DNA of 16,228 nucleotides from CAZAPZ01 sp964487285. Its GTDB lineage: Bacteria; Campylobacterota_A; Desulfurellia; JAADFJ01. Of this stretch, positions 6,368 through 14,184 are shown piece after piece (the first letter of the stretch is position 1; every line of letters starts with the position of its first letter). Both the position numbers and the translations under genes were made by a program. The notes beneath the pieces are model-generated. The model worked only from the letters and a program-made list of their open reading frames with translations. It ran no database searches and was not told the origin of the DNA. The stretch covers positions 1-16,228 of the forward strand of contig CAZAPZ010000029.1 in assembly GCA_964487285.1 (NCBI GenBank). The letters run 5' to 3'.

Positions 6368-8112
6368 ACCGTTAATCCTTCATCAAACAGCTTTACCGAT
6401 TTTTTATAATTTATATAGATTTTATCGGAATATTTATCATGACAGATTATACATCTCCACGCAAAGATTATATGGTGAAGCTCTGTCTTACTAAACGATC
6501 TTTCTTTGAGCATTGAATAGTGTACCGGAAACTTTTCAGACAAACTTGCAAAAGAATCAAGAGGGTAATCTATTGGCAATCCGGATGCCTTTGATTGATA
6601 TATAGGTGTAAAATCTATTTTTCCATTTTTTATGTAAAGCGTGCCCCGCCCAAGCCCCAATGTGACCGGATTTATATGGCATGTTGCGCAGCTTCTTGAT
6701 TTCAGCGATGTGGTATGAGGCGCAATGGGTGCAAAAGTGATTTTATGAAACTGTTTTATTGTTCCCGAATTCAGATATTTTGTTACAAATGTCTGGCAAC
6801 CCGGGACAAACGGCATTATCTTTTTGTTATAGCTTATGCCAAGTGATATGGAATGTCTGTAAAAACTGTTGAACTCTGAAAATGAACCCGATGTGATTTT
6901 GTGTGCTATCCAATCATATTGTTTCCCATTTTCAAAATAAGCAACATGGCAACCGTAGCAAGACTGCGCCCATGAAGAATGACACGCCTGACATGACAAA
7001 CGCTTATGAAATAAGAGAGTGTGATATGCCTTTTTCTTGAAGAGCGGCATCACAACCCGTTTTCCGGTTTTTTTGAAATAAAAGTAAATTTTTCCGTTTA
7101 TCTTTTGAACATTGTATAAATATGTGTGAAATTTGTTAGTATATGCCATTAGCCCTGCTTCGGGGATTTTTCCATTAAGAAACAGCAGCTTTTTTGCCAA
7201 TGCATCAGGCGGTCCGAATTTAGGTTCATGACAATCGTTGCATTCTATATCAACTTGACCCCACATACGTTTATGGCGGCGATTTGTCCCCATAACTCCG
7301 ATCGATGTATGACAATCTATGCAGCTTAAACCGTCTTTTTGATGTATATCAGCCGAAAGTTTATACCAATATCTATTTTCCTTTGCTATTTTTCGTGATA
7401 ACAAACCGTTTTTGTACGGTGTCCCATATCCCGCAGATTCGAAATGTCCAAAATATGCTAATCCGATTCTACCTGACCGGTTATGACATTTTAGACAATT
7501 TTTATCCGGTATGTGAGTTGTTAAAGCGTTGCAGTGTTGTTCTTTATCTTTTGCCACATGACAATCAGCACATCCGCCGCCTCTTTCAACAAATCCATAC
7601 TGTTTGAATATCTTCCTATTTTGATTTATGTGACATGCGGCGCACATTTTTCTGTAATATTTTACGGCAAAATTATTTTTTGCTCCGCTTTGCTTAAGAT
7701 TATTAACCGATAGACTGCCATGTGGATTTTTTGTAAATCCAAGCTGAAAATTAGTGTCATTGATAATCCCTTCATTTGTAGTCATTACGCTGTTTTTAAC
7801 ACGTTTTAAAATGTCAGGATGACATTTTCCGCACGATTTCTCAGCATTGTCCAAATTAGACGGGTTCAACAACATTCCTTTATGTGCAATCTCTTTGTTT
7901 GTGGCGTATTTATTCCCGCCATGGCAGATAGCGCATCCAAAAACCGATATTGGATGTGATTTGCCAACATTTTTTATCTTAGTATGACAGGATACGCATT
8001 GATCGGGATAAGTTATCTTTGTATCTTTATGTGATAGCTGCATAGCAACTGCTGCGATAATTACTATGGAGGCAGACAGTGCTATAGTTTTAAACCAAGC
8101 TGATTGCAGCAT
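6355..8112 (-). CDS. Membrane-anchored dodecahaem cytochrome c
   Basis: This 585-residue protein has one N-terminal hydrophobic segment (about 7-25), either a signal anchor or an uncleaved signal, and twelve CXXCH motifs with first Cys at 39, 60, 94, 157, 181, 206, 264, 291, 374, 385, 475 and 554. Several distal His residues in conserved spots (for example DIH at 255-257 and FHK at 368-370) suit bis-His haems. It is encoded directly after a short cytochrome b, overlapping it by 23 bases, and before a 10-haem paralogue. In several anaerobe lineages multihaem cytochromes take the place of cytochrome c1 next to Rieske/cytochrome b genes, and that is the most likely job here: accepting electrons from the Rieske protein, or donating them in reverse flow. 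The start has no good SD sequence and is probably coupled to cytochrome b translation. Confidence 0.92.
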   Translation of the reverse strand: MLQSAWFKTIALSASIVIIAAVAMQLSHKDTKITYPDQCVSCHTKIKNVGKSHPISVFGCAICHGGNKYATNKEIAHKGMLLNPSNLDNAEKSCGKCHPDILKRVKNSVMTTNEGIINDTNFQLGFTKNPHGSLSVNNLKQSGAKNNFAVKYYRKMCAACHINQNRKIFKQYGFVERGGGCADCHVAKDKEQHCNALTTHIPDKNCLKCHNRSGRIGLAYFGHFESAGYGTPYKNGLLSRKIAKENRYWYKLSADIHQKDGLSCIDCHTSIGVMGTNRRHKRMWGQVDIECNDCHEPKFGPPDALAKKLLFLNGKIPEAGLMAYTNKFHTYLYNVQKINGKIYFYFKKTGKRVVMPLFKKKAYHTLLFHKRLSCQACHSSWAQSCYGCHVAYFENGKQYDWIAHKITSGSFSEFNSFYRHSISLGISYNKKIMPFVPGCQTFVTKYLNSGTIKQFHKITFAPIAPHTTSLKSRSCATCHINPVTLGLGRGTLYIKNGKIDFTPIYQSKASGLPIDYPLDSFASLSEKFPVHYSMLKERSFSKTELHHIIFAWRCIICHDKYSDKIYINYKKSVKLFDEGLTVCSK

Positions 8113-8902
8113 AATATATTAACCATGAAAAAAAGAGCAAACTCACGACAGTAGTATATTTTGAAAATCTGTAAAGTAGAATGAGGAGAAATGGAATTAT
8201 CGTTTTTATAAAAATTATAGTAACTGAAGAACCGTTATTAAGCATATTTTCTATTCCTTGAAAAAACCATGGACCATCTATTTTGTTTACAACGATGCCC
8301 GGTGCAATATCTATGGGCAATGGCAAAATAAAAATTAGAATGACTGTAATTCCGGAAGCAATTGCCAAAAAATTGATGGGGGCGTCAATTCTCTTTACAT
8401 GAAGATGGACGAATGCCGTCATTATTGCAGAAAGAAGCAATATATGCCATATAAAAAATTTCCAGTAAAAAAAATGCGGTGATGATTTTACAAGTTTTGA
8501 AATAAAAGAAAATGGAGCAAGACCATTGAGCATGCTAATTGCAATAATTCCTGCGGAATGTCCTGCTTGATCTGCTTTCAGAACAAATCCTGTAAACATC
8601 AATAAAAGTATGCAGATTAACGCAGCTTCACCATAGTTCCATGACGATTTTGATATCCTATCTCTCTTGCTGAAAAATTGTTCAACCGTATGAATAATTA
8701 CTAAAATAAATAGTGCTTCCGATGAAAAGTAGTGGAATTTTCTGATGAAATTTCCGTCCGGAATAAGATAAGTTATAATCTGAACGGAATCATAAGCTTT
8801 TGCGGTATGATAAAAAAATAGAAGAGGAATCCCGGACAGTATCGCCAACACGAAAAATGCCTGCGTAAGCCAGGACGTGATAAGAATCAGTCTATCCGTC
8901 AT
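8090..8902 (-). CDS. Cytochrome b of a Rieske/cytochrome b complex (short, single-chain)
   Basis: This 270-residue, mostly membrane-embedded protein has about seven hydrophobic spans. The haem-b ligands are visible as H57-X13-H71 in the second span (FHYFSSEALFILVIIH) and H153 with H168 (or H166) in the fourth (WHILLLSAIMTAFVHLH), the two-haem layout of cytochrome b/b6. AYDSVQIIT (36-44) is the conserved loop after the first span. The C-terminal third resembles a reduced subunit IV: GPWFFQGIENML (210-221) stands where the quinol-site PEWY motif is expected, so the glutamate is missing. Length lies between b6 (about 215) and fused cytochrome b (about 400). The start ATG overlaps the end of a 301-bp inverted-repeat element, and no SD sequence is visible. 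Quinone-pool electron transfer with the Rieske protein and the multihaem cytochromes is the expected role. Confidence 0.87.
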   Translation of the reverse strand: MTDRLILITSWLTQAFFVLAILSGIPLLFFYHTAKAYDSVQIITYLIPDGNFIRKFHYFSSEALFILVIIHTVEQFFSKRDRISKSSWNYGEAALICILLLMFTGFVLKADQAGHSAGIIAISMLNGLAPFSFISKLVKSSPHFFYWKFFIWHILLLSAIMTAFVHLHVKRIDAPINFLAIASGITVILIFILPLPIDIAPGIVVNKIDGPWFFQGIENMLNNGSSVTIIFIKTIIPFLLILLYRFSKYTTVVSLLFFSWLIYYAAISLV

Positions 8903-8972
8903 GAGACCACTGCATGGTAAGCGCCTTCGCAGAAGCCGAAGAGCCTGCGGGATTTAAAAATTAAAATTTGAA

Positions 8973-8990
8973 AAGCTAACCGGTTAGCTT
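8973..8990. repeat. Perfect 18-bp palindrome inside the inverted-repeat element
   Basis: AAGCTAACCGGTTAGCTT reads identically on both strands, centred at 8981. It may be a protein-binding site carried by the element or part of its cruciform structure. A second internal inverted repeat, ATTAAC-acg-GTTAAT, lies at 9082-9096. Confidence 0.6.
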
Positions 8991-9112
8991 GAAAATTGTA
9001 ATTTCTTAAAGATTGCCGGTTATTTGGCTTCCCTGCGGACAATATGAGCTTTTCCATATGCTCACGTTTTACTTTTTTGAAATTAACACGGTTAATCCTG
9101 CAGAAGTTCGCC

Positions 9113-9151
9113 CTGCCTACCTGTCTGCGTGCGGCTCGCCCGCACAGGCAG
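9113..9151. repeat. GC-rich REP-like palindrome inside the inverted-repeat element
   Basis: An inner stem gtgcgg (9129-9134) / ccgcac (9140-9145) is extended by ctgcct (9113-9118) pairing with aggcag (9146-9151), leaving a bulge on one side. Its GC richness contrasts strongly with the surrounding AT-rich DNA and is typical of repetitive extragenic palindromes. Only one copy is present here, so its repetitive nature cannot be confirmed from this window. Confidence 0.45.
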
Positions 9152-9200
9152 ATGAAAAAGCAGATAAAGCTGGGAAGGTGCTTATTGTGCAGTGATCTCA

Positions 9201-9623
9201 TTATACTTCATAATAGATATAATCAACTATTATTTTATCGCCTTTCGTCTTAAACGACTCGGTATAGAGCGGCCTTTTTGTAGGCCCCTTAATATTGATG
9301 CCATTAATATCATACTGACTTCCATGGCACGGGCAGAGAAATTTGTTGGTTTTGGAGTTAAAATTGACAATACAGCCCATATGTGTGCAATGAGAATCCA
9401 AAACCTTTATAGGAATTTCATTTCTCGCTATTATAAACATGGGCGGATTGTCTATTTTTGTTATCTCAGAAACAAGTCTATCTTTTTGTATGGCAATCTT
9501 TTTATTTGCTCTACCAAAGGAAAAGAGGGCAAAGCGTAGTGTTGGAATAAAAAAACTGCCCATTGCAGCAAACGGAAAACAGCTCAAAATTTTTTTCGCA
9601 AAACTACGCCTTGTTATTTTCAT
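9201..9623 (-). CDS. Rieske [2Fe-2S] protein, twin-arginine exported
   Basis: This 140-residue protein has an N-terminal TRRSFAKK twin-arginine motif followed by a hydrophobic stretch (13-33) that probably stays as the membrane anchor, with the Rieske domain in the periplasm. The cluster-binding loops are CTHMGC (C79, H81, C84) and CPCHGS (C97, C99, H100), so the ligands are C79, H81, C97 and H100 and the stabilising disulfide is C84-C99. SQYDINGINIKGP completes the family signature. It is slightly short for a bc1 or b6f Rieske protein but complete. The start has no clear SD and lies 21 bases after the upstream stop. The partner cytochrome b is the next gene, beyond a 301-bp inverted-repeat element. 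It takes electrons from quinol, or delivers them, in a Rieske/b complex. Confidence 0.92.
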   Translation of the reverse strand: MKITRRSFAKKILSCFPFAAMGSFFIPTLRFALFSFGRANKKIAIQKDRLVSEITKIDNPPMFIIARNEIPIKVLDSHCTHMGCIVNFNSKTNKFLCPCHGSQYDINGINIKGPTKRPLYTESFKTKGDKIIVDYIYYEV

Positions 9624-9644
9624 GGAACTTGAAAATCTAATTTG

Positions 9645-10004
9645 TCAACAGCCTACAAATGCACCTCCACTGGAAGCAGCGGGGGCTTTTTTTGGCGTAG
9701 ATTTAGATTTGACGGTTATACCATAGTGGTGATATTTAATCTTTCCGCCGGCCATTTCTGCAACTATCAGATCATAATCTGCCCAGGCTGTTTTATTAAA
9801 TGTATCAGACTGTATAGCCTTCATAGCAAATAATTTTGCTTTCGCATAGTCTTTCATCTTTAAGGCTTGATGTGACATGTTAAGATATCTGGCGCAAAGA
9901 ACCTTATTGTAAGTATAATAATTGCCGGCCGCTGCCTTAATAGGCATATTTGATAATGCCGAAAGCAAGACCGCTGCTGCAATGATCAAAATCAATTTCT
10001 TCAT
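9645..10004 (-). CDS. Exported TPR-like protein with C-terminal Gly-Cys tail (second paralogue)
   Basis: This 119-residue protein has a Sec signal peptide (about 1-25) and one helical TPR-like unit (YLNMSHQALKMKDYAKAKLFAMKAIQSD, residues 40-67). A flexible Lys/Pro/Ala/Ser/Gly tail ends in GAFVGC, with the cysteine as the last residue (C119). C37 is the only other cysteine. The upstream gene at 14732-15073 has the same plan (hydrophobic N-terminus, ALKM-D-xKA TPR unit, Pro/Ala-rich tail, terminal Gly-Cys), so the two are paralogues flanking the molybdoenzyme genes. GGAGG lies six bases before the start, and the ferredoxin-subunit stop is 13 bases upstream. I do not know a named family. A terminal cysteine on a flexible arm recalls sulfur-carrier proteins such as SoxY or DsrC, so a sulfur-carrying role is suggested as inference. 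A disulfide or surface-anchoring role is also possible. Confidence 0.75.
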   Translation of the reverse strand: MKKLILIIAAAVLLSALSNMPIKAAAGNYYTYNKVLCARYLNMSHQALKMKDYAKAKLFAMKAIQSDTFNKTAWADYDLIVAEMAGGKIKYHHYGITVKSKSTPKKAPAASSGGAFVGC

Positions 10005-10017
10005 TTGTTACCTCCGT

Positions 10018-10593
10018 TTACTCATTTATCATTATATAATTCACTTCAGGTTTGGTTCCTTTTTCTTCCTGAAGTTTCCATACTTTTGTTGCATTTTTGA
10101 GCAGCTTGCTCACCTTACTTTCAGGATCGTTTAGATCACCGAAATTTCTTGATTCACCAACGCATGTATCAACGCATGCCGGTTCCAGTTCATTGCTTAT
10201 TCTCGGCAGACACCATGTGCATTTATCAACTGCTCCAATAGCCTCATTGTAATATCTTGCATCATAAGGGCACGCTATCATGCAGGCTTTGCATCCTATG
10301 CACATATCGGCATTTACCAGAACTATGCCGTCTTTCTCTCTTTTGTAGCTTGCTCCAGTCGGGCATACATCCACGCATGGTGGATTGTCGCACTGATTGC
10401 ACAAAACAGGCAGATAAGTAACCTTGGGAATTCCAAGAATATGATCTTCTATTTTAAGGACATCGGTTCTCCAATTCTCTTTGCCCATCGGTATTCTCCA
10501 TTCGGTATTACAGGCGGCTACACATGCCATACAGCCGATACATCTATCCAAAATAATAACAAATCCATATTTCTTTTTTATGTTTTTCATCAT
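10018..10593 (-). CDS. Four-[4Fe-4S] ferredoxin subunit of a Psr/Phs-type molybdoenzyme
   Basis: This is a 191-residue electron-transfer subunit of the PsrB/PhsB/DmsB/NrfC class. Sixteen cysteines form four clusters: 18-21-24-28 (CIGCMACVAAC), 65-68-73-77 (CNQCDNPPCVDVC), 98-101-104-108 (CIGCKACMIACPYDA) and 125-128-140-144 (CTWC and ACVDTC). It has no signal peptide of its own, so it is expected to be carried across the membrane with the Tat-exported catalytic subunit, as in Psr. It links the molybdenum site to the NrfD quinone subunit. Two adjacent ATGs are available. The second (10590) is better spaced from GGAGG (six bases) than the first (three bases), so the protein may be 190 residues. 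The gene begins 10 bases after the catalytic-subunit stop. Confidence 0.95.
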   Translation of the reverse strand: MMKNIKKKYGFVIILDRCIGCMACVAACNTEWRIPMGKENWRTDVLKIEDHILGIPKVTYLPVLCNQCDNPPCVDVCPTGASYKREKDGIVLVNADMCIGCKACMIACPYDARYYNEAIGAVDKCTWCLPRISNELEPACVDTCVGESRNFGDLNDPESKVSKLLKNATKVWKLQEEKGTKPEVNYIMINE

Positions 10594-10603
10594 AAGCCTC
10601 CTT

Positions 10604-12958
10604 TTATACCTTTCTCAGCGTTACAAATGCATTGTTGAATGCCGCTGCTCCGCTTATAGGGTCAATGTCGTTGCTTACGAGAAATGAATCGGCAGCTCCG
10701 AGATGATATGCAATTTCCAATCCTTTTGATATATGTCCGAAGCCATGCGCCATAAATACCGATTTTCTTTTGATCAAATCGGTAACATAAACTTCTATGG
10801 GCAAAGAATCCATCTTTGTATATAAGCTGTGCACGAGCACCTTATCTCCGTTCTTTATAGATAACTTCGCAGCATCAATCTTGTTGATCCAAAGTTTATT
10901 GTCAGGATAGATCTTGTGCAGCATAGGATTGTTTTGGGTTCTGGCATGCGTATGAACAGGAACTCTTCCAAACAAAAGTCTGAATTCACCATCGTTAGGC
11001 TGCAAGACAGATTTATATGTCGGAAGCGGTTCATACCCCCTTTTATAATCATAACTATGAAGTGTTGTCGAATAAAGCTCTATTTTGCCTGTCGGAGTAT
11101 TAAATTTCAATTTTGAACCCGAAGCCTGCGGGTACGGATCTGTATCATAAAAAACATAAATACCTTTTTCTTTTAACGCTTTTTTAATATAATCCGGAAA
11201 TTTTTCTATAGCGGCTTCAGCGACCTGCTTTTGGTTTAATTTGAAATATTTGTCAAAGCCAAGTGCCTTTCCAATTCCGCCTGAAATTTCCCAACTGCCT
11301 TTCGTATCGAATATCGGTTTGGTTGCCGGTTCCCTAACAGCTATAAACGGATACTTATCGCCTTGTATATGAGGAAGATCATATCTTTCCAGATAGGTCG
11401 ATTCGGGAAGTATGATGTCTGAATACCATCCTATATCATTGGGGATAATATCAACATCAACGATAAGATCAAGCCGCTTAAACGCTTCTTTGATCACCAG
11501 TTTTTTTGCATTTGAACCGGATAAAATGGGATTTGTTCCATACACAATCCATGCTTTTATCGGATACGGTTTGCCCGATAAAGTAGCGTTTATCATTCCG
11601 TTCTCTCTGCCAAGATTTTCAGGCGCCAAAGGAAACTCCGTTTTAGAAATATCGGCTCTGGGAAGCTCCCATCTCGTAGGAAACTTCATGGGATGAAAAG
11701 GAGAAGATGCAGCGCAGTACTGATTTGTCGGAATTCCTATCGGAGATTTGCTTATTTTCCAGAATCCTCCCGGCATTCCCCAATTTCCAATCAAAGCGTT
11801 TGCTATGGCAATTGCCCTTACGGTTTGTGTATCGTTGCCGTATCTTGACATTCTTCTTGCAGGAAACATTATAGCCTGAGGTGCAGCTTCGGCAAACTCC
11901 CATGCGATGGTTTCAATTGTTTTAGCAGGTATATCCGTTTCATGCTCAGCCCATTTAGGCGTATATTTTTTTACATGTTCGGATAGTTTGTCGTAACCGT
12001 AGGTATAGTTTTTTACGAACTCGTAATTCACAAGATTGTCTCTGATTATCACATGAATTAATCCCAGAACAAATGCCATATCCGCTCCGGGTCTTATTGA
12101 CAGCCATCTGTAAGCTTTTGCCGCCATCTCGCTGTATCTCGGATCAACATAGACTAATTTACCGCCTCTTGCAATTCCTTCGTTTATACGCTCTGCCTCC
12201 CCGAGTTGAATTGCCCCGGTTACATTCCTACCCATTGAAATCATATATTTTGAATTTACGGTATCATAAGGATTGTGTCCTGTTGGTGTGGTTCCGTATG
12301 TCAGATACCATCCCATATCTCTTGAACCCAAGCATTGAGAATATGCAGGTATTACTATATTCGGGGTATTTATAAGCTTGCCTAATGTTTTAAAAGGTTC
12401 TTCCCCGGTTCCATGCATAAACATTGCAAGACTTGAAGGTCCAAATTCATCAATGATCGGTTTGAGTTTTTTTCCTATATAATCAAAAGCCTCCTCCCAT
12501 GAGGCCTTCCTCCATTTGCCTTCGCCTCTTTCTCCTGCTCTTATAAGCGGATATTTCAGACGATTCGGGCCGTATAATTCATATATTCCTGAATTTCCTT
12601 TGGCACATATATGTCCATAATTATTCGGATTTAGAGGCTTACCCTCAATTTTATGTACAACATTATTCGATTTTGATACAGCAGACTGCTTACCGTCAAC
12701 AAAAAATGCATTGGTATTCGAGTAAACATTCAAACCGCAGTTCCAAAAACACATCTCACAGAAACTATGCGTTAGTTTACCCTTGTCATAATACTCAAGC
12801 ATCTTGTTAAATTTGGCATGAGCGTTTGATGCATACGCATCTTTGGCAAACACCGCAGCAGCACCTGTTGAAACTGCTGCAGTCGTTATCCCTGTGATTT
12901 TCATGAAAGCTCTTCTTGAAAGCTTATGTTTTGTATTCTCTTTTAATTTTTTATTCAT
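10604..12958 (-). CDS. Molybdopterin catalytic subunit, polysulfide/thiosulfate reductase (PsrA/PhsA) type, Tat-exported
   Basis: The preferred start is 12958, where GGGAG stands at normal distance, giving 784 residues. An in-frame ATG 30 bases upstream would put ten extra residues before the signal. SRRAFMK (14-20) is a twin-arginine motif followed by a hydrophobic region and an Ala-x-Ala-like site (DAYASNA), so the enzyme is periplasmic. The [4Fe-4S] motif is CEMCFWNC (C67, C70, C74) with C118 (GHICAKG). The CEMCFW-C form is characteristic of PsrA/PhsA/SreA and related enzymes. C209 in PAYSQCLGSRDMG is the likely molybdenum ligand; a cysteine there also fits polysulfide or thiosulfate reductases. 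The C-terminal molybdopterin domain (RLLFGRVPVHTHARTQNNPML) is intact. The usual length is about 760. Tetrathionate- or arsenate-type activities and sulfite oxidation (SoeA) are less likely; SoeA is cytoplasmic. Direction (reductive or oxidative) cannot be read from sequence. Confidence 0.9.
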   Translation of the reverse strand: MNKKLKENTKHKLSRRAFMKITGITTAAVSTGAAAVFAKDAYASNAHAKFNKMLEYYDKGKLTHSFCEMCFWNCGLNVYSNTNAFFVDGKQSAVSKSNNVVHKIEGKPLNPNNYGHICAKGNSGIYELYGPNRLKYPLIRAGERGEGKWRKASWEEAFDYIGKKLKPIIDEFGPSSLAMFMHGTGEEPFKTLGKLINTPNIVIPAYSQCLGSRDMGWYLTYGTTPTGHNPYDTVNSKYMISMGRNVTGAIQLGEAERINEGIARGGKLVYVDPRYSEMAAKAYRWLSIRPGADMAFVLGLIHVIIRDNLVNYEFVKNYTYGYDKLSEHVKKYTPKWAEHETDIPAKTIETIAWEFAEAAPQAIMFPARRMSRYGNDTQTVRAIAIANALIGNWGMPGGFWKISKSPIGIPTNQYCAASSPFHPMKFPTRWELPRADISKTEFPLAPENLGRENGMINATLSGKPYPIKAWIVYGTNPILSGSNAKKLVIKEAFKRLDLIVDVDIIPNDIGWYSDIILPESTYLERYDLPHIQGDKYPFIAVREPATKPIFDTKGSWEISGGIGKALGFDKYFKLNQKQVAEAAIEKFPDYIKKALKEKGIYVFYDTDPYPQASGSKLKFNTPTGKIELYSTTLHSYDYKRGYEPLPTYKSVLQPNDGEFRLLFGRVPVHTHARTQNNPMLHKIYPDNKLWINKIDAAKLSIKNGDKVLVHSLYTKMDSLPIEVYVTDLIKRKSVFMAHGFGHISKGLEIAYHLGAADSFLVSNDIDPISGAAAFNNAFVTLRKV

Positions 12959-14184
12959 TGTCTTCTCCCAAGTAAAACAGCTTCTCACCTATATGGTAGA
13001 TAATGGATGCCACTCCGAGTGCCCCGATAAAGAGAGAGAGTTCGGATAAAGAGGGAGTATAGCTTATAAGTGAGATGTTATTATGATAGTAAGATGCAAA
13101 TACCGGAACGGATTGACCGCTGATTACTATATCGTATTTATTGAAAAGTATGCCTATAACTACAAGAATTGATGCAATTAAGGTAATTTTAGGAGAGTCG
13201 AATTTTGTTATGAAAAGCAATATAAACGGTAATAAATATCCTATAAACATCTCAAAGAACCAAAAATTAAACGAGAGCGATCCTGATATGAGCGTCATGA
13301 TAGATTGATACTCAAGCGGAATATGCCCCGATATACCGGCAATGGTTTTCCATATTTCAAAAAACAGCATAGCACCTATAAACAAAGCTATCAGTCGGCC
13401 TAAATTTTTCATAAGCCGCATTTTTTTTTCATCTTTAAGTATATCGGCTGCATTCTTATTTGAAAAGAAATGTATCCAGACTATCAGAGCGGTTCCTGAC
13501 AGAAGTGCTGAAAGTATAAAATCGATAGGAAAGAAAGGTCCATGCCATTCCGGTCTTGCAATATTAACTCCGTATAGCCAGCCTAAGTTACTATGCGCCG
13601 TTATGCCTGCGAGAAATGCCAGAAGTCCGAAGATCAAGGCAAATTTCCATTTCTTGCTAAGCAGCGATACGAATTCAATTGCTATAAACAGCAGATATAA
13701 GCTGTAAAATGTTGTCATTCCCCATATTGGAGAACCAAATTTTGATGTAACAGATATAGATGAAGCTGATCAAGCCGNNNNNNNNNNTTGGAGAACCAAA
13801 TTTTGGCGGAAAATAGTATAATACCAGCCGTAAAGCATGCAGATGAAACGGAGAACCGAGATCCCAGAAGATTGCAAAAAATCCTCCGAGAAGCGCTGAT
13901 ATTGCGAGCCATGCGGCTCTTTTCCCAATCTGCTCAAAATTCTTAAAACCCCATACATGTCCCAATGATGAGATAAGACACAATCCCGTGCTTGAAACAA
14001 CCATTGCCGTGTATGTTATAATGAGAAGTCCCCATGGAAGACCGCGTGATACGCCGTAAGATGCTTCCTGACCATAAAAAAATACATGCAGCATTCCATA
14101 CAGACTTATCAAAACCATTATAAATGAAATGATGATTTTTGAATTAAGGAAGTCTCTTATTTTAATATTTTCTCTAACTAACAT
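12951..14184 (-). CDS. NrfD/PsrC-type membrane quinone subunit, interrupted by an assembly gap
   Basis: The scaffold splits this gene, but the pieces are one ORF. The N-terminal 132 residues (14184 to about 13788) end in LVLYYFPPKFGSP, and the sequence resumes at about 13744 as KFGSPIWGMTTFYSLYLLFIAIEF. Merging the 18-bp overlap that flanks the Ns gives a continuous frame of 390 residues with about ten hydrophobic spans, a normal size for NrfD/PsrC/SoeC proteins. The conserved RGLPWGLLI segment, GHVWGFKN and WDLGSPFHLHALRL are present near the N-terminus. The subunit anchors the molybdoenzyme and exchanges electrons with quinones. It overlaps the chaperone gene by seven bases upstream and the catalytic subunit by eight bases downstream. 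AAGGAG precedes the start. Splitting it into two genes would be an artefact. Confidence 0.88.
13727..13805. other. Scaffold gap with duplicated 18-bp contig ends
   Basis: Ten Ns occupy 13778-13787. The 18-mer ttggagaaccaaattttg occurs at 13727-13744 and again at 13788-13805, immediately right of the Ns. Collapsing the two copies (removing 61 bp) restores the NrfD frame without a stop. The 33 bases at 13745-13777 then have no place, and in the NrfD frame they contain a TGA. They probably come from a contig end error or a strain variant. Confidence 0.85.

Larger units (their letters stand above)
8901..9201. mobile_element. 301-bp MITE-like element with 32-bp imperfect terminal inverted repeats
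   Basis: Bases 8901-8932 and the reverse complement of 9170-9201 match at 26 of 32 positions: both begin ATGAGA, then share CACTGCA, TAAGC and CCTTC-CAG. The element exactly fills the space between the cytochrome b start codon (8902-8900) and the Rieske stop codon (9203-9201). It is visibly richer in G+C and in palindromes than its neighbours. It encodes no transposase. The only target-site duplication that can be suggested is the dinucleotide AT, which is not diagnostic. The 100-codon ORF that spans it is not protein-like. It may be a non-autonomous transposon, or a repeat that folds into a hairpin in the operon mRNA and separates the Rieske and cytochrome b messages. Confidence 0.7.

Noticed and set aside
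8899..9201. A 100-codon minus-strand ORF between the Rieske and cytochrome b genes
   Set aside because: It coincides with the inverted-repeat element, uses its palindromes as codons, overlaps the cytochrome b start and has no protein-like domain pattern.
10604..12958. Assignment of the molybdoenzyme as cytoplasmic sulfite dehydrogenase (SoeA)
   Set aside because: A clear twin-arginine signal makes it periplasmic, and the CEMCFW-C and PAYSQC motifs fit PsrA/PhsA better.
13342..13707. A 121-codon plus-strand ORF
   Set aside because: It is antisense to NrfD; its composition reflects the complement of membrane-span codons.
13715..14000. ORFs crossing the N-run in other frames
   Set aside because: They exist only because the Ns and the duplicated contig ends keep frames open. 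The merged sequence gives one NrfD gene.
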